Below are positions 45,079-53,910 of a stretch of 64,000 nt of DNA, in pieces. The position numbers and the translations under genes were made by a program. Below the pieces are notes generated by a model, which saw only the letters and a list, made by a program, of their open reading frames with translations, made no database searches and had not been told where the DNA came from. Numbering within the stretch: position 1 is the stretch's first letter; the number at the start of each line of letters is the position of its first letter. The stretch is from Chitinophagales bacterium. Its GTDB lineage: Bacteria; Bacteroidota; Bacteroidia; Chitinophagales; Chitinophagaceae. The stretch is from positions 22,064-86,063 of the forward strand of contig JAJPKJ010000069.1 of the NCBI GenBank assembly GCA_021323755.1, written 5' to 3'.

Positions 45079-46584
45079 ATGAATAGTCAAGCAAATACAC
45101 CGCAGGCAAGGGATGAGAATTCAAATTCCGACAGTAATGAACAAAGATTCGGGATGGTGGTGGATAGAGAAACTGACCATGCAAATGTTAATACCGATTT
45201 CAACGACAATATAAATGTGAACGAACTTAAGAATGTTTTTGAACGGATAACTGATGCGTTCGTGGCTTTTGATCCCCTTTGGAATTATATTTATTTAAAC
45301 AAAAAGGCTGCAGAGATTATAGGCCGTCCCCCTGAAAACCTTATCGGGAAAAACATATGGGAAGAATTTCCTGAAAAGAAAGATGATTTATTTTATCAAT
45401 CATTTTTCACTGCAATGAAAGAACAGGAAACACTGACAAAAGAAGATTATTGCAGACCACTGGGGATCTGGCTTATGACAACGATGTATCCTTCTCCCGG
45501 AGGTTTATCGGTTTATATGCAGGATATTACTGAGAGGAAGAAAACCGAACTGGCACTTGCAGCAACTCGCGAACAATACCGGCAGATCGTTGAAACTGCA
45601 CAGGAAGGAATATGGATGATTGATGAAAACAATAAAACCGTATTCGTTAATCAGAAGATGTGCGATATACTGGAATATTCAATCGATGAAATGATGGGGA
45701 AAGAGAACAATTATTTTATGGATGAAGATGAGAGGGAATTGTCTCAGCAGTCCCTTAGGCGAAGAAAAAAAGGTATAATAGAAACCCTATTTAAAAAATT
45801 TATCACAAAAAGCGGGAAACATATCTGGACAAATATGTCCGCCAATCCAATTTTTAATGAAGAAGGAGAATATAAAGGTGCGCTGGCAATGGTTTCGGAC
45901 ATTACCGACAAAGTAATATTGCAGCAGCAGTTGATGAATGAACAAATGAATAAACAAAAAGAAATTGCTAAGGCTGCATTAAGCGCGCAAGAAATAGAAC
46001 GCAACAAGATTGGCGAAGAATTACATGATAACATAAATCAGTTGTTGTCGGCATCCAATCTATTTCTTGGGCATAGTCTTAATACTGACGATTATAAACC
46101 ATTCATTATGAAAGGCAGAGCATGCGTTAACGAAGCCATTGAAGAGATTAGGAAACTTTCAAAGGAATTGGTCGGTCCGGCAAAGGCAGAAACAATCGGT
46201 CTTATAAAAACGGTAACTGACCTCGTCAATGATATTGTACTTGTAAAGAAGATGAAAATCAAATTCAACTATTCAGCTTATTGCGAAGAAAAAACCAATG
46301 CAGGTTTGAAAGTAATTATCTACAGAATTATTCAGGAGCAGTTTAATAATATCTTGAAACATGCAGAAGCTACAGCCGTGTTGATAAAGTTAATTTCTAC
46401 AAAAGATGATTTGATTTTACTGATAAAAGATAACGGGAAGGGCTTTGATATGGCAGTAAAGAGAAAAGGGATAGGACTTAAAAATATTATTAGCAGGGCG
46501 GAAACATATAACGGCAATGTTGAATTCATTTCTTCGCCCGGAAAGGGATGTACGATGCAGGTTACATTTAATCTTTCAAAATAA
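45079..46584 (+). CDS. Cytoplasmic PAS sensor kinase (HisKA_3/NarX-like)
   Basis: 501 aa with no transmembrane segment. There are two PAS domains: about 48-155 ('FERITDAFVAFDPLWNYIYLN' to 'VYMQDITERKKTE') and about 165-285 ('YRQIVETAQEGIWMIDENN' to 'GALAMVSDITDKV'). The phospho-acceptor is in 'QEIERNKIGEELHDNINQLL', the HisKA_3 pattern. The ATPase has 'IIQEQFNNILKHAEA', 'IKDNGKGFDM' and 'GIGLKNIISRAETYNG'. Its partner is the NarL/LuxR-type regulator encoded 16 bp downstream. Confidence 0.92.
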   Translation: MNSQANTPQARDENSNSDSNEQRFGMVVDRETDHANVNTDFNDNINVNELKNVFERITDAFVAFDPLWNYIYLNKKAAEIIGRPPENLIGKNIWEEFPEKKDDLFYQSFFTAMKEQETLTKEDYCRPLGIWLMTTMYPSPGGLSVYMQDITERKKTELALAATREQYRQIVETAQEGIWMIDENNKTVFVNQKMCDILEYSIDEMMGKENNYFMDEDERELSQQSLRRRKKGIIETLFKKFITKSGKHIWTNMSANPIFNEEGEYKGALAMVSDITDKVILQQQLMNEQMNKQKEIAKAALSAQEIERNKIGEELHDNINQLLSASNLFLGHSLNTDDYKPFIMKGRACVNEAIEEIRKLSKELVGPAKAETIGLIKTVTDLVNDIVLVKKMKIKFNYSAYCEEKTNAGLKVIIYRIIQEQFNNILKHAEATAVLIKLISTKDDLILLIKDNGKGFDMAVKRKGIGLKNIISRAETYNGNVEFISSPGKGCTMQVTFNLSK

Positions 46585-46600
46585 AAAATTGAATCCTACA

Positions 46601-47233
46601 ATGAAAAAAGTTAAAATCCTTATTGCAGATGACCACAAATTAATCAGAGAGACTTATAGTTTTTTACTGAATAATGATGAGAGATTTCAGGTAGTTGGTG
46701 AATGCAGCAACGGGGAGACCGCTGTTGAATTGTGCCGCAAACTTCATCCCCAGGTTGTAATTATGGATATCAATCTGCCCGGTATAAGCGGCTTTGAAGC
46801 CACTGATTTTATAAGAAAATATTCTCCCGACACAAAAGTTTTAGGAGTATCGATGCATAACGGATTATTTTATGTGAAGAAGATGTTTCAGAAAGGTGCA
46901 GCTGGTTATGTAACTAAAAATTCATCCGTCGAAGAAATGATTAAAGCCATAATTGCAATTCAGGAGGGAGAAAAATATGTTTGTCCGGAAATAAAAAATG
47001 TTTTGAAAGAACAATTTGAAACAGGAAAAGATCCTCAAAAGGATATAGAATCCTTGTCAGAAAGAGAAATTGAGATTGCTTTTCTTGTTAAAAACGGAAG
47101 CTCTTCAAAAGAAATCGCGGAGGCACTGAAAATTTCTGAACGAACTGTCGAAGTTCACCGCCATAATATTTTAAAAAAATTAAATCTTAAAAACACGGCA
47201 GCACTGGTAAATTTCATGGATTACCGAAATTAA
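46601..47233 (+). CDS. NarL/FixJ family response regulator
   Basis: I start at the ATG giving 'MKKVKILIADDHKLIRETYS'; the ORF-track start lies inside the kinase gene. 210 aa. The receiver has phospho-acceptor 'PQVVIMDINLPGISGFEA' and 'KGAAGYVTKNSSVEEM'. The LuxR-type HTH is 'SLSEREIEIAFLVKNGSSSKEIAEALKISERTVEVHRHNILKKL'. It should act with the PAS kinase. Confidence 0.93.
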   Translation: MKKVKILIADDHKLIRETYSFLLNNDERFQVVGECSNGETAVELCRKLHPQVVIMDINLPGISGFEATDFIRKYSPDTKVLGVSMHNGLFYVKKMFQKGAAGYVTKNSSVEEMIKAIIAIQEGEKYVCPEIKNVLKEQFETGKDPQKDIESLSEREIEIAFLVKNGSSSKEIAEALKISERTVEVHRHNILKKLNLKNTAALVNFMDYRN

Positions 47234-47556
47234 TGAAAGGCCAATTTTGATTTTAATAGAATCCCAATGCCAATTGTCCAGATACCTTAGCCACAAATCC
47301 GAACGGTGATTACCTCTGAACTGTATCTTATGAAAAATTTCAGATTCAAATTCGATGAAAAGACCAATGGCCATTTCTTTATGCCGATGAAAAGCCGGCT
47401 AATCCGCTATCCTGCAAATTTTGCGAAAAGGCGACTTTGAAAAGTGAATGGCCATTTTTTACTTCTACAGAATTCCAAATGAACATAATAATTTTATAAG
47501 AGTATGCAATTTCATTAAATGTTCTTGTAAATAATTTGTCACGTGCAGGGAATCAT

Positions 47557-47655
47557 TTAAGCGCGGGCATGAAGGATTTGTATTCTTAACTCCCCATTCA
47601 GAATCAATAGGGTAAATAAAATATTCAAAGTCAACAAATAGATTGCTTTTTTCAT
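47557..47655 (-). CDS. Possible 32-aa membrane peptide
   Basis: Short ATG ORF, 'MKKAIYLLTLNILFTLLILN' followed by a polar tail. One hydrophobic segment after a basic start. It lies 18 bp after another short ORF on the same strand. No homology recognised. Confidence 0.25.
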   Translation of the reverse strand: MKKAIYLLTLNILFTLLILNGELRIQILHARA

Positions 47656-47673
47656 AATGACAATCTTATTAGA

Positions 47674-47811
47674 TTATTCAAGACGGTCGAAAGAATTCCG
47701 AGCGCTCTCTTCACGCTTTATTTCATTTTCGCTTGTGCCCGTGGCGTCTAATTTATTTATTTTATCGAAGGTGCTTCTAAATTCGCTTTTTGATAGTTTT
47801 GTTTTGGCCAT
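47674..47811 (-). CDS. Possible 45-aa charged small protein
   Basis: Short ATG ORF starting 'MAKTKLSKSEFRSTFDKINK' and ending 'NSFDRLE'. The composition (K, E, S, R; helix-forming) is protein-like and unlike the flanking noise. It is in tandem with a 32-aa membrane-peptide ORF. Not recognised. Confidence 0.32.
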   Translation of the reverse strand: MAKTKLSKSEFRSTFDKINKLDATGTSENEIKREESARNSFDRLE

Positions 47812-48029
47812 TGATACTTTTTAAATTTAGCCATCCTTATTTTTTTCGATATTTGCGGTCTGCATTCCATTTGTACAAAACTCTTTTACTACCGCTACCG
47901 TTACGGTGGACAAAGAACTTACCCGTCAGGCAGACAGTATTCCGGTGGACGGCAAAGTTGTGGAAGGGGGTAGCCAATCTGTTTTACATTGACTTCCATC
48001 CTAACTGCGCCTTGCGTCGCATAGCTTGG

Positions 48030-49427
48030 TCAATCATCAATGCCGTAGCCAACAATTTTGTCCGCGGGATCAAATTGTATTACCAGGTCAATATAGTCGT
48101 ACCCATAGTCTAATCGGTAACGATAGGTTCGTCGCCCATTTCTTTCCCTCCGTGCGATCAGTGTTATTGAGTTGATCTTGCCGTCAATAGCACCGGCCAA
48201 CGCGCTTGTGTGCGCTTTGGTATAATCCTTAGCAATATTCCCTGCTAAGGTGCTGGTATCGATTGCAGATTGGTGTTGCAGCGTATAAATGAAGTTTTTT
48301 ACTTTAGTTGTAATTCCCGGTTCTGTATCAGGCAGGGCTGGCGCAGGCAGTGGTTTTAGTACAGGCATATAAAATCCTGCAACATTTTGCGCTATCCGTT
48401 CCGCATTTGCACTGCCAACATTAGTCAGCACAATCACCGAGAATCCGTAATCAGGATAGTGTTCAAAATCCGACCTGAACCCCGGAACGCCTCCATCATG
48501 ATGTACACGCAAATGAGTATTAACGGAATCGATAAACCAACCGAGTCCATATGGCGCGTTTGTTCCGTCTTTCAGTTTACTCGCCGCCCACATTTGTTTT
48601 TTGCTGCTTGCGGTTAAAAGCGTACCGCTATAAAGCATTCGATCCCATTTTGCCAGGTCCGTTATGCTGGAAACAAAGGCCCCGCTTGGTCGCAAGGCGA
48701 GCCATATATCTGCATTTTTCCAGCCTGCACTTGCTTTTTCATAGCCGTCTGCACGGTTTGGGATGATATCGGAAATGCTGTATGCGCGGGTTTGGCTCAT
48801 GCCGCACGGCTCAAAAACATGCTTCCTGATCCACCCGACCCAATTTGTATCGGCAACTTTTTCAATAATGGCAGCAAGTACATAATAGTTCATATTACTA
48901 TAGTCCCATTGTGTTCCCGGAGGAAAATCAAGCGGCAAATGATAGATGGCTTGTATATCTTCGTTAAGCGTTCGTACTTTGAGGGGATCAAAATCAGGGG
49001 CATCTCTAATCAGCCCCGAAGTGTGGCTAAGCAGGTTTTGCACAGTGATGCTTTGCCAGGTCTGGGGCAAGCTGTCAAGGTAGGCGCTGACCGGTGAATC
49101 AAGGTGTAACTTTCCGCACTGCTCCAGTAGCATAACTGCTGCTGCAATAAATTGTTTACTGAGGGATCCAAGTTTGTACACAGTCTGTGAAGTAACAGCG
49201 GTGCCTGTTTCTATATTAGCCAGTCCATAACTTTGCATCTTCAGGATTTTCCCCTCTTTCAAAATGGCAACTGAAAGCCCGGGTATGTGTTTTTTTGACA
49301 TCATCAACCGGATATACTGACCTGTTTTTTCACCGGGCGAACCGGTAATTCCTTGAGCAAGTACAGTTAAAAAGCAGCCCGGTGCAAGCGACACCGCCAT
49401 GGCAAAGATCAAAAGCGTTTTTTTCAT
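48030..49427 (-). CDS. Secreted serine hydrolase, beta-lactamase/class C (AmpC-like) fold
   Basis: I start at the internal ATG giving 'MKKTLLIFAMAVSLAPGCFL', a signal peptide (465 aa). The S-x-x-K nucleophile is in 'YKLGSLSKQFIAAAVML', and the Y-x-N motif in 'QWDYSNMNYYVLAAII'. 'LLSHTSGL' and 'DLAKWDRMLYSG' are standard Pfam Beta-lactamase family features, and 'VHHDGGVPGFRSDF' provides the H-x-G third motif. A C-terminal extension (about 365-465) probably forms a small beta domain. Likely a peptidase or esterase rather than a true beta-lactamase. It is divergent from a membrane-bound regulator gene. Confidence 0.88.
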   Translation of the reverse strand: MKKTLLIFAMAVSLAPGCFLTVLAQGITGSPGEKTGQYIRLMMSKKHIPGLSVAILKEGKILKMQSYGLANIETGTAVTSQTVYKLGSLSKQFIAAAVMLLEQCGKLHLDSPVSAYLDSLPQTWQSITVQNLLSHTSGLIRDAPDFDPLKVRTLNEDIQAIYHLPLDFPPGTQWDYSNMNYYVLAAIIEKVADTNWVGWIRKHVFEPCGMSQTRAYSISDIIPNRADGYEKASAGWKNADIWLALRPSGAFVSSITDLAKWDRMLYSGTLLTASSKKQMWAASKLKDGTNAPYGLGWFIDSVNTHLRVHHDGGVPGFRSDFEHYPDYGFSVIVLTNVGSANAERIAQNVAGFYMPVLKPLPAPALPDTEPGITTKVKNFIYTLQHQSAIDTSTLAGNIAKDYTKAHTSALAGAIDGKINSITLIARRERNGRRTYRYRLDYGYDYIDLVIQFDPADKIVGYGIDD

Positions 49428-49519
49428 GTTACGAATGTAACCTAATGGCAAAAACTGTGTCTTGAGAAAAGCTTTAGAAAACATCAAGAAAGCTTAATTT
49501 TAATAAATATTTACTGGAT

Positions 49520-50068
49520 ATGCTGATTAATGACCGATTTTATGTTGACCCATTACGCAATGAGGTTACCGATAAGCAAAAGGGCAAGCTTGAACGTGTA
49601 GAGCCAAGGCTGATGAAGCTTTTATGCCTTATGGTAGAAAACGAGGGAAGAACAGTTTCAAGAGAAAAGATTGTTACAGAAATCTGGAATGATTATCCCG
49701 GCGGTGACGAGGGGTTAAACCAGGCTATTTCAGTTTTACGGAAATTACTCAATGACAATGAAAAGCGTATCATAGAAACACTCCCCAAGACCGGTTATAG
49801 TTTTCATGGGACAATTGACCACAGCCCAATTGCTCCCAAACGGAAATCAAACAAAGTAATTTATGCTTTGGCTGCTTTGTTTTTATTATTGAGCATCGCA
49901 TTGGCAACGGCCTATTATAAGTACCGTCCGAATGACAAAATTATTCCGGGTAAGCTTTCCCATCAAGAAGCCGTCAGGGCTTCTAAAATAGATAGCAAGG
50001 AGAATAGCAAGGGACTTACAATGGATTCCTTGGCCAAATTGGATAGCAAAAAAAGTTTGCATCAATAG
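49520..50068 (+). CDS. Winged-helix regulator with C-terminal membrane anchor (CadC-like)
   Basis: 182 aa. Residues 1-100 are a PhoB-type winged helix without a receiver: 'KLERVEPRLMKLLCLMVENEGRTVSREKIVTEIWND' and 'AISVLRKLLNDNEKRIIETLPKTGYSF'. One TM follows ('VIYALAALFLLLSIALATAYY'), then a short extracytoplasmic tail of about 50 aa. The layout resembles CadC/ToxR-type one-component membrane regulators with a reduced sensor. It is divergent from the serine hydrolase gene, which it may control. It is the last backbone gene before the cassette array. Confidence 0.82.
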   Translation: MLINDRFYVDPLRNEVTDKQKGKLERVEPRLMKLLCLMVENEGRTVSREKIVTEIWNDYPGGDEGLNQAISVLRKLLNDNEKRIIETLPKTGYSFHGTIDHSPIAPKRKSNKVIYALAALFLLLSIALATAYYKYRPNDKIIPGKLSHQEAVRASKIDSKENSKGLTMDSLAKLDSKKSLHQ

Positions 50069-50381
50069 AAACCCAGCTAGCCGGTCCCCGTAATCCAGCA
50101 CAGGAAGAATGCAAGTCTTTCTAAAATGATTTTTGCATCCACTGAAATTTGTTTTTCATAAGAATCATTTATTGAAGACTGATATTCTTTTTCAGTCTGA
50201 TAAAATAAATAATAAACTTTATTTACGAAATATTTGCTTTGCGATTGTTTGTCATAAAAGGTCAACGCAAATCGCCTCTATTATAGGAGAAGACAATATC
50301 ACAAGATTTTCTGTAAGCTCCCCTGAATTTGATGCCACTAACAATTAGAGTTTTCTAGTTTTTAGTAATTCTAGGGAAACC
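50069..50381. other. Spacer between backbone and cassette array
   Basis: No convincing gene. A 62-codon minus ORF (50077-50265) has a plausible helical, K/E/Y-rich composition, and a 71-codon plus ORF overlaps it; neither is recognised. Array repeat sequence begins at about 50382. Confidence 0.4.
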
Positions 50382-50481
50382 GTAGGAATAACAATGAACT
50401 TTTATATCTTTATCCAAGCATCGTTTGTGAGCTGACTTATTTCAAAATCCACCACATCGCCAATGCTCGAACGTTGGCTGT
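50382..50481 (+). repeat. attC-like site S0, right half only
   Basis: Matches the right half of the dominant repeat family (TAGGAATAACAATGAACTTT onward) and ends CGCCAATGC-TCGAAC-GTTGGCTGT. The left half is missing, marking the upstream edge of the array. Confidence 0.75.
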
Positions 50482-50499
50482 AATTATTGACAGACTCTC

Positions 50500-50988
50500 A
50501 TGATATCAAAATTTACTCTAAAATCTGTCTTTCCTTTAGTTTGTATTATCCCTTTAATATTTGGACTTTCATTTTATACTTACTTCTCGTTTGACAAAAC
50601 TAAAACTCCAACACCATTGCATGGGATACCACTAATTTTATTATTGACATTTACTTTAATCTTGTTATTCTTTGGAGAATTCAGAAACAAAATGATTAAA
50701 GTTGAACTTCATAACACATTCTTGACAATTAAAAAATTCGGAGGACTTTCTTTTTCAAAAAAATATTTGTATCAAGATCTTGACGGCTTTAAAATATCAG
50801 TTCTTCGTTCATCGGCGACAAACAATGAATATTTATATTTTATGCAGAACGGTAAAAAGATTGGAAAAATTTCAGACTTCTATCACAAAAATTATTTGGA
50901 CATGAAAGCCGAAATAGAAAGCAAATTAAAAAATTTGGGGTTTGAGAAGTTCAGTTACGTCGATGAGCTAAAGGAGATATTCATTTAA
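50500..50988 (+). CDS. Cassette 1: hypothetical membrane protein
   Basis: 162 aa, unrecognised. Two transmembrane helices ('SVFPLVCIIPLIFGLSFYTYF' and 'GIPLILLLTFTLILLFFGEF') precede a cytoplasmic domain of about 100 residues with alternating strands ('KVELHNTFLTIKKFGG', 'YLYFMQNGKKIGKISDFY') that could be PH-like. The cassette runs from GTTGGCTGT (50473) to ACAGCGAAA (51014-51022), a 7/9 reverse-complement match. The C-terminal half has a truncated paralogue at 53709-53903. Start chosen at the first ATG after the GTT end. Confidence 0.7.
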   Translation: MISKFTLKSVFPLVCIIPLIFGLSFYTYFSFDKTKTPTPLHGIPLILLLTFTLILLFFGEFRNKMIKVELHNTFLTIKKFGGLSFSKKYLYQDLDGFKISVLRSSATNNEYLYFMQNGKKIGKISDFYHKNYLDMKAEIESKLKNLGFEKFSYVDELKEIFI

Positions 50989-51013
50989 CAACAAATAATC
51001 GTGAAATATAACT

Positions 51014-51216
51014 ACAGCGAAAAGTAGGTTTGGCAAAAAACTTGCTGACGAACAACGTTCTTTAACTTCAGTTCTTTGTTTCAGCATTTGTTCCGGCAGA
51101 CAATATTCTATTGAGCTAAATATCTTAACTTGAACTATAAACAAAAATCTAGTTTAGCAAGACGGGCGGACAGAAATCCATTTACCGCAAATTTGCCAAT
51201 CCCTGACGTTGGCTGC
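51014..51216 (+). repeat. attC-like site S1 (203 bp, divergent family)
   Basis: Outer arms ACAGCGAAA and GTTGGCTGC. Inner stem GGTTTGGCAAA / TTTGCCAATCC (one mismatch). Sequence differs from the dominant family, but length and layout are the same. Confidence 0.65.
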
Positions 51217-51248
51217 TACTCTTTCGGACTATCCTAAATTTTTTAAAA

Positions 51249-51995
51249 ATGATTTATACAAACGACGAAGCTGACAAATCAATAAGACAGAAAAACTTTT
51301 ATCTAACAGTTTATGTTTTGCCAATAGCGGCGGTGGCTATAATTTGTGGACTCGTTTATTCGGCTTCAAAGGCAAATTACCTGACAAGAACTGATACAAC
51401 TTATGGCTATGTTTTTTCACTTACGCCAGCACTTTTACTTTATGCGTTTAACAAGCGAAACTGGTTAAAAATGCCTGACGGAACTTATCACAACATCAAA
51501 GGTATTTCCCAAACAAACACAGTGACCGTAAATGAGCCGATAGAATATGAAGCCGAATATTTTTATTCTAAAAAAGAAAAGGCGACTTCGGCTCTTCTTG
51601 GGTTATTAATGGTCGGCATTGGAATTTGGGTTGCAGCTATAGGTGCAAAGACAATTCTTGTTCCAATTGTAACTGTAATTGGTGGACTGTTTTTAGCTTA
51701 CATAGGTATTAAAGGATTGCTCGACAAGACTGCAAAGTTGAAACTTGCAAAAAAAGGGATTTGGACAAAAAAATTAGGTTTTGTTGATTGGAATAATGTA
51801 ACGAAGGCACAAGTAATTGAAGATAGAAGTGGACGGACACCACAAACAATTTTAGAGATTTATTTAAAAGGTACAGTTTTCGCAGAAGCAAACCAGCCTG
51901 ACGAAAGGCTTATTTTGACGGATATTGAAGACAAAGGAATGGTTGAAACAGTAGTGGGCACATTAATGAGTAAACGCACTGAACTCGTGACATAG
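51249..51995 (+). CDS. Cassette 2: hypothetical membrane protein
   Basis: 248 aa, unrecognised. Four hydrophobic segments in two pairs: 'FYLTVYVLPIAAVAIICGLVY' with 'YGYVFSLTPALLLYAF', and 'SALLGLLMVGIGIWVAAIGA' with 'VPIVTVIGGLFLAYIGIKGLL'. A C-terminal soluble part follows ('KLAKKGIWTKKLGFVDWNNV') that may be PH-like. Cassette ends are GTTGGCTGC and GCAGCAAAC (8/9 reverse-complement match). Its own strand and spacing match the rest of the array. Confidence 0.75.
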   Translation: MIYTNDEADKSIRQKNFYLTVYVLPIAAVAIICGLVYSASKANYLTRTDTTYGYVFSLTPALLLYAFNKRNWLKMPDGTYHNIKGISQTNTVTVNEPIEYEAEYFYSKKEKATSALLGLLMVGIGIWVAAIGAKTILVPIVTVIGGLFLAYIGIKGLLDKTAKLKLAKKGIWTKKLGFVDWNNVTKAQVIEDRSGRTPQTILEIYLKGTVFAEANQPDERLILTDIEDKGMVETVVGTLMSKRTELVT

Positions 51996-51999
51996 AGCA

Positions 52000-52201
52000 G
52001 CAGCAAACATTGCATTGACGTTATTTGGGCGGATGCTAATACTGACTTCAACTTCAGCTACCTATTAACGTTAGGTTCAGTAGACTATTAAGAATTTGGA
52101 ATTATTAATATCAATTATCTTTTGTAAATTTATTAAGTATTTGTAATCGGATGACGAATTTCAAATTACGCCGAAACACAAATGCGTCAAAGTTGTGTGC
52201 C
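52000..52201 (+). repeat. attC-like site S2 (202 bp)
   Basis: Begins GCAGCAAAC-ATT-GCATTGACG and ends CACAAATGC-GTCAAA-GTTGTGTGCC. The inner stem is imperfect, as the two halves resemble different families. Confidence 0.65.
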
Positions 52202-52206
52202 ATAAT

Positions 52207-52851
52207 ATGACTCGCTATTTATTCATAGGTTTTTTTCTAATGACATTTCATAATTCTCCAGCGCAGACATTGGACAAATATGCAGACCAGCTTTATCTTG
52301 GTATGCTTTCTTTGCATCCTGATACTTCGATAAATGAATTTCTGGTGAAATACGTTCCAGTTGTTTTTAAAAAATTTGACAGCAACATGAAGTGGACAGT
52401 ATATCCTAAAGTTTCAATCAAAGAACCAGAATATTATAAAGTGACTAACTCGTATATTTTTAACAAGCATCCATATTTTAACGGACATTTTAAATCTGGA
52501 CAATTAGCAATAACCCAAAAGATTTATTCTGAAAAAAAATGGAGCGATATTACGGACATTGAACTTTGGTTTGAATTCGACACTAAAGATGACGCGAGAA
52601 AATCTTTTTCGCAATTGGTTGACACATTTTCAAGTTTTAATGTCCTTAAAAGAATAACATCACAACAAGGAATTGACAAAGTTGAATTCACAGATAAAAA
52701 TTGTGACAAGTATTATAGTAATATTCAAATCATTTTAGCTACCGATTATTCTCTTGGCAAAACATATATCATGCCAACAAAAAATGGCACAAAGACTATC
52801 ACTAAAGCTGGATACAAAATTCTCGTTGAAATCGGAAATAATCTATATTGA
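52207..52851 (+). CDS. Cassette 3: hypothetical secreted protein
   Basis: 214 aa from the ATG at 52207; the ORF-track start is a GTG inside the GTTGTGTGCC arm and so is recombination sequence, not a natural start. The signal peptide is 'MTRYLFIGFFLMTFHNSPAQ'. The mature part has mixed helices and strands ('LYLGMLSLHPDTSINEFLVKY', 'DIELWFEFDTKDDARKSFSQLV'), not recognised. Cassette ends GTTGTGTGCC and GGCACACAAC match over 10/10 bases. Confidence 0.72.
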   Translation: MTRYLFIGFFLMTFHNSPAQTLDKYADQLYLGMLSLHPDTSINEFLVKYVPVVFKKFDSNMKWTVYPKVSIKEPEYYKVTNSYIFNKHPYFNGHFKSGQLAITQKIYSEKKWSDITDIELWFEFDTKDDARKSFSQLVDTFSSFNVLKRITSQQGIDKVEFTDKNCDKYYSNIQIILATDYSLGKTYIMPTKNGTKTITKAGYKILVEIGNNLY

Positions 52852-52858
52852 CGATTGC

Positions 52859-53057
52859 GGCACACAACATTCGGTTTGCAGCTATGCTTGCGCGGCGAAA
52901 ATGACTTCGGCGGCAAATCATTATCTCGCTTTTGTTCCGGCAGACGGAATTCTTTTAAGTATTGTTGTTAACTTCAAATAAATATTTTCAATCGGCTTCA
53001 GTTCTGGCTGACAATTATAAGATCCCAGCACAGCAGCAAGCCGTCAACGTTGGCTGC
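52859..53057 (+). repeat. attC-like site S3 (199 bp, third family)
   Basis: GGCACACAAC-ATT-CGGTTTGC at the left, GCAAGCCG-TCAAC-GTTGGCTGC at the right. The 8-bp stem pairs fully with one G-T wobble. Confidence 0.72.
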
Positions 53058-53065
53058 AAATAAAT

Positions 53066-53737
53066 ATGACATACCTAAAACTCATAGCGGGAATCTTAAT
53101 AATTACTTTTACAACCTTCGGGCAATCAACAAATAGGACACAATCAAAACGTTTAAATGTAAAGCGGGACAATCCTTCTTCTATAATTTTTGGAATATTT
53201 TGTGGGGAATGTATAGGGCACTGTGCAACTATGTATCGTTACAACATAATAGGTAGTTCTAAAACATTATACGTTGACACTACTGATAGCTATTTTAAAA
53301 ATTTTGGCAAGGTTCTTTGTAAAACACAAATAAGTGATACCAGCGAATTCGAGGCAATCGACAAACTTGTTCAACACATACCAAAAGCATTTTTTACGAC
53401 AGTCAAAACAGAGCTGACTTTTGGGTGCCCAGACTGCACGGATGGTTGTGGAATTTATTTTGAACTTCGGCAAGACACTACAATAAGAAAGTTCTACATT
53501 GACTATAGCACAGATAAACTTGAAAAAGACGCAAAAGATTTTGGAGAATTTGTAAAAACAACTATTGGAGAATTGAACAAAAGAATTAAATACACCTTTA
53601 TGCCTCCAGCCAGCATTAGGTTTACCGCAATGCTGGCGGGCACAATAGCAATCAGCGGCAAATCATTAATAATCTTCGGTTCCGGCGGCCATTATTCAAT
53701 TGAGCTTTGTAAGAAGGTCCAGTTATGGTTCTCATAA
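53066..53737 (+). CDS. Cassette 4: hypothetical secreted protein reading through its repeat
   Basis: 223 aa, unrecognised. Signal peptide 'LIAGILIITFTTFGQ'. It has cysteine-rich segments 'GIFCGECIGHCATMYRY' and 'LTFGCPDCTDGCGIYF'. From about residue 180 the frame is in the attC-like repeat (53606 on), so the last 40 or so residues, ending at 53737, are repeat and fused remnant sequence. The natural stop was probably lost by the deletion at 53709. Cassette ends GTTGGCTGC and CCAGCCAGC match 7/9. Confidence 0.6.
   Translation: MTYLKLIAGILIITFTTFGQSTNRTQSKRLNVKRDNPSSIIFGIFCGECIGHCATMYRYNIIGSSKTLYVDTTDSYFKNFGKVLCKTQISDTSEFEAIDKLVQHIPKAFFTTVKTELTFGCPDCTDGCGIYFELRQDTTIRKFYIDYSTDKLEKDAKDFGEFVKTTIGELNKRIKYTFMPPASIRFTAMLAGTIAISGKSLIIFGSGGHYSIELCKKVQLWFS
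53606..53708 (+). repeat. attC-like site S4, left half only (truncated)
   Basis: CCAGCCAGC-ATT-AGGTTTACCGCAATGCTGGC is the left half of the family seen complete at 60668. It stops at about 53708, where sequence of another cassette gene begins in place of the right half. Confidence 0.7.
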
Positions 53738-53903
53738 AGAAATATTATTTATACAAAACAATAAAGTTATTGGCATAATTTCCAGTGAATATAATTCTAA
53801 CTATAAAGAATTATTAAGTGCTATAACCGGCGTAAGTTATCTTGGGACATTTGACTATAATTTCCAAGATAAAATAGGAATGCTATTTAATAAGGGAATC
53901 TGA
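53709..53903 (+). pseudogene. C-terminal remnant of a cassette-1 paralogue
   Basis: The frame 'VRRSSYGSHKEILFIQNNKV...' to 'FDYNFQDKIGMLFNKGI' aligns with the last 60 residues of the cassette 1 protein (LRSSATNNEYLYFMQNGKKI ... YVDELKEIFI). Conserved positions include RSS, Q-N-(G/N)-K, S-x-(Y/F) and the final E/K-x-(I/L)-F. The N-terminal membrane part, start codon and 5' GTT end are missing. A deletion has joined it to half of site S4. Its own downstream site S5 is intact. Confidence 0.7.
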
Positions 53904-53910
53904 AAAGCCT

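Larger units (their letters stand above)
47234..48029. other. Gene-poor region with small ORFs and a decayed frame
   Basis: Two short minus-strand ORFs are listed separately. Two similar AT-rich segments, near 47234 and 47443, share 'GGCCA..TTT' and 'AGAAT.CCAA' blocks and may be degenerate repeats. Around 47845-47990 one plus frame reads like a signal peptide and mature start ('SIFAVCIPFVQNSFTTATVT') but lacks a start codon and ends in 'HFNS'-less noise after about 50 codons. It may be the remnant of a secreted-protein gene. Confidence 0.4.

Noticed and set aside
47790-48113. 107-aa ORF
   Set aside because: Overlaps the serine hydrolase 3' end and intergenic sequence, and the composition is not protein-like; another frame in the same stretch looks more like a decayed gene.
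48030-49427. True antibiotic-inactivating class C beta-lactamase
   Set aside because: Has the general SxxK, YxN and HxG motifs of the broad family, but the C-terminal extension and overall pattern fit generic serine hydrolases; resistance cannot be inferred.
50133-50348. 71-aa plus-strand ORF
   Set aside because: Overlaps a more plausible minus frame and array-border sequence; no signal supports either strongly.
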